Source: CAWDVB01 sp963824105 (lineage in GTDB: Bacteria > Actinomycetota > Actinomycetes > Propionibacteriales > Nocardioidaceae). From it: DNA of 64,000 nt. A program made the position numbers and the translations under genes. Every line of letters begins with the position of its first letter. Position 1 is the first letter of the stretch. The stretch is taken from contig CAWGNN010000009.1 of the NCBI GenBank assembly GCA_963824105.1, positions 496,001 to 560,000 on the forward strand, in the 5' to 3' direction. The notes below the pieces were generated by a model that had not been told where the DNA came from, did no database searches, and was given only the letters and a program-made list of their open reading frames with translations. This document shows positions 62,072 through 64,000 of this stretch, in pieces.

Positions 62072-62806
62072 TCAGCTGCCGTGCAGCGCTACCGCGTCGA
62101 GCATCGCCCCGGCCGCGTCATCGTGCCGGCCCAGCGCGACGTTCAGGACGGTCGTGGCCGTCCAGGCGGGGTCGTCCCACCGCTCGGGCGGGTTCTCCCG
62201 CCAGACCGACATCGAGTCGGTGAGCTCGGTCCGCACGAGCCCCGGCAGTACGTCGAGCGCCACCACGCCCGTGCCGGCCAGCGAGCCCGCCAGTGTTTGG
62301 GTGAGCAGGGTCGCTGCCCGCTTGCCTACCGCATAGCCGGTGTATGTGCCCGACAGTGCTGCTGCCCGCGCCTCGCTCGCGATGGTGACCACCCGACCGC
62401 GGCCGCGCGCCACCATGTCGCCGAGCACGATCGCGTCCAACAGCAGGGGCCCGCGCAGGCACGTCTCGACCACCGACCAGGTGACCGCGGGGTCTACTTC
62501 CCACAGCGGCACTGCCTCGGGCTCGATCGCCGCAGCCGAGTGCACCAGGAGGTCGGTTGGCCCGTACTCCGAGCGCACCCTTGACAGTGCCGCGGCGGTC
62601 TCCTCCAGGCTGGTGATGTCGCAGGGAACGGCGAATGCCAGCGGGCCGAGCGCGCTCGCGGCTTCGTCCAGCACGTCGGCCCTTCGGCCGAGGAGTGCGA
62701 CGCGCATTCCGGCCTCAACCAAGGAGCGGGCCACTGCCAGGCCGATGCCGGTGCCGCCGCCGGTGACCAGACCGACCTGGTCGGCCAGGGGAGTGCTGTC
62801 GTCCAT
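62072..62806 (-). CDS. short-chain dehydrogenase/reductase
   Basis: The 244-residue SDR has the cofactor motif VTGGGTGIGLAVARSL near residue 14, LLVHSAAAIEPEAVPL, a catalytic Ser in VVTIASEARAAALSG, and YAVGKRA with the Tyr-Lys pair. It is a classical NAD(P)-dependent oxidoreductase with unknown substrate. ATG start at 62806; the upstream extension is not supported. Confidence 0.9.
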   Translation of the reverse strand: MDDSTPLADQVGLVTGGGTGIGLAVARSLVEAGMRVALLGRRADVLDEAASALGPLAFAVPCDITSLEETAAALSRVRSEYGPTDLLVHSAAAIEPEAVPLWEVDPAVTWSVVETCLRGPLLLDAIVLGDMVARGRGRVVTIASEARAAALSGTYTGYAVGKRAATLLTQTLAGSLAGTGVVALDVLPGLVRTELTDSMSVWRENPPERWDDPAWTATTVLNVALGRHDDAAGAMLDAVALHGS

Positions 62807-62913
62807 GGTCCCGAGCCTAGGGCGCGTCCTTGGAGCCACGCTCACGAGCACATGGTGATTGCAGCTGACCGCTGGATGGATGAGCTCGCGTCGCTGAGCG
62901 GAGACCAGGCGTG

Positions 62914-62957
62914 GTCGAGTTCCGGCACGGAGCAACATCGTCTGGGAAGAAGTAGCT
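62914..62957. repeat. 44-bp dispersed repeat, copy C
   Basis: Close to copy A (about 36 of 44 positions identical). It lies in the 225-bp gap between the SDR and the matrixin-like gene. All three copies have the same orientation and lie about 1 kb apart. Confidence 0.75.
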
Positions 62958-63031
62958 GTGCCTCCTGCATCGGCTCACTTCGCGAAGCGTGCGCGTCCGA
63001 AGCGCGAGCACGCTGTCCGGGGCCCCGCAGG

Positions 63032-63925
63032 TCACGGCGCACAGGCCCCGGAACCGAGTTTGGCGAGCCCGGTGAGGTCGCCGGCACCGTAGTTGGTCTG
63101 TCCGCGCGACTCCGGGAACATGATCTGGGAAGGATCCTGAACATGACCGAGACCAAGGACATGCCCTAGTTCGTGCATGACCACCGCTTGCTCGGCCTGC
63201 GTGTGATGTTGCGCGCTTTCCTGGTCGAACCAACTGCTCAGAAGAGCGATCTGTCCGGTGACATAGTGCGGTTGGTTGGCGCCGTTCACCACGAGAAGCT
63301 CGCTGCCGCCGAGCCCGACCGTATCGGCGTTGGCACTTGCGCTGTCCAGGGTCGTGGGGAAGCTGATGAGCACCGGCTTTGGGACAACCGCATTCTTGCG
63401 TTCGGCCCAGGTGTCTGCTGTGAGTCCGTCGTAGACGAATTCAAGGCCGCTCGCGGCTTGGGTCTTCTTCACCGCGGGCTGGATGAAGGAGAGAAAGTCT
63501 GGTGGGGCTCCGCCGGGGTTGATGACGTAGTGAATGGGCTTGCACGGGTCGTAGGTCACCGGGTCGCCTGCTGAGTCCGTGTTCTCAATCGAGTAGTTCA
63601 ACGACGACACCGTCGGCGTGACGACGGGAAGAAGACGATTCGGCCGTCCGATGATGCCGATCGCCTCGGCAAGAGGCTTGATCGGACCGGGGTTCACAAG
63701 TACCAAGGCAACAACAACGCCCCCGAGTCCGACCGCAGTGGCCGTGGCGATGCCCAGTCGGCGAAGACGGCCCCGCCGGTTCCGATACCGGAGGGCGGCT
63801 CGCTCTGCCGTGGCCGCGCGAGCAGCGGACTCAGCTGTCTGGCGCGTGACCCCGGTCCAGCGGGTGCCGTCGTGCCACCGCTCCCCATCCCCCTGAGGGT
63901 CGGGATGCCAACCCCGCTCAGTCAC
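63032..63925 (-). CDS. membrane-anchored matrixin-like metalloprotease
   Basis: The 297-residue protein begins with a DUF2510 motif (GWHPDPQGDGERWHDGTRWT), then a basic region and one membrane helix (residues 60-80, IATATAVGLGGVVVALVLVN). The extracytoplasmic part ends in VVMHELGHVLGLGHVQDPSQ with HExxHxxGxxH zinc ligands, then IMFPE, the Met-turn of metzincins. The window has only 75 bp after its GTG start, so its promoter region is partly outside. Confidence 0.87.
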   Translation of the reverse strand: MTERGWHPDPQGDGERWHDGTRWTGVTRQTAESAARAATAERAALRYRNRRGRLRRLGIATATAVGLGGVVVALVLVNPGPIKPLAEAIGIIGRPNRLLPVVTPTVSSLNYSIENTDSAGDPVTYDPCKPIHYVINPGGAPPDFLSFIQPAVKKTQAASGLEFVYDGLTADTWAERKNAVVPKPVLISFPTTLDSASANADTVGLGGSELLVVNGANQPHYVTGQIALLSSWFDQESAQHHTQAEQAVVMHELGHVLGLGHVQDPSQIMFPESRGQTNYGAGDLTGLAKLGSGACAP

Positions 63926-64000
63926 ACGTAGCCCTCCTGTCCACCCGTGTCCACGTGATCCGGTCGCAAGGGTAGACCTCCGCCTGAGCCCGGACCTCTG

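Overview
The window is high-GC DNA (roughly 70% by eye), dense in genes, with many GTG starts and ATGA-type overlaps. Mca (mycothiol amidase), BsaP, DUF4307, DUF4245, PhoH with a PIN domain, a short-chain Z-prenyl transferase and DUF222/HNH genes together point to an actinobacterium. The set resembles Nocardioidaceae (Nocardioides-like), but that placement is inference. There is no rRNA, tRNA or CRISPR array.

Layout. 1-8 kb: the start of a GH63-like glucosidase running off the left edge, a DUF222/HNH protein, a NYN-LOTUS protein, a deazaflavin-type nitroreductase, a haloalkane dehalogenase-like enzyme, a DEAD-box helicase and a proline iminopeptidase. 8.1-15 kb: an accessory zone. It holds an AAA ATPase with a 24-bp inverted repeat at its promoter, an intact toxin-antitoxin pair, decayed relatives of that pair, three stray copies of the 3' end of msrA, a secreted SGNH-LRR protein, msrA itself, and a CopG-Doc pair with a perfect operator palindrome.

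15-31 kb: metB, a MutL-like ATPase, a complete late biotin operon (bioB-bsaP-bioA-bioF-bioD), ilvA, greA, mca, and a CsoR/CstR-type repressor facing two operator-like palindromes and an unlisted 38-residue Cys-rich protein. A YyaL-type thioredoxin-fold protein and a hemolysin III protein follow. 31-46 kb: prenyl transferase, phoH, fumC, a class I fumarase with a spermidine synthase-like gene, glpX, a molybdate ABC operon with its TOBE regulator, xseAB and ispH.

46-64 kb: a CBS protein, RmuC, two tandem paralogous lipoproteins, an asparagine synthetase fused to a CofE-like domain, an NrtR regulator divergent from nadABC, a broken MazF module, xth, a ThrE-like exporter, ychF, a broken SnoaL-like gene, a P1 peptidase, an SDR and a matrixin-like protease. 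Three copies of a 44-bp repeat lie in the last intergenic regions.

The metabolic blocks form coherent pathways: biotin from pimeloyl precursor to biotin, NAD de novo synthesis under an NAD-sensing regulator, and molybdate uptake under a molybdate-sensing regulator. The most unusual material is the 8-14.3 kb accessory zone, the Cys-rich miniprotein with its operators, the AsnB-CofE fusion and the 44-bp repeat.
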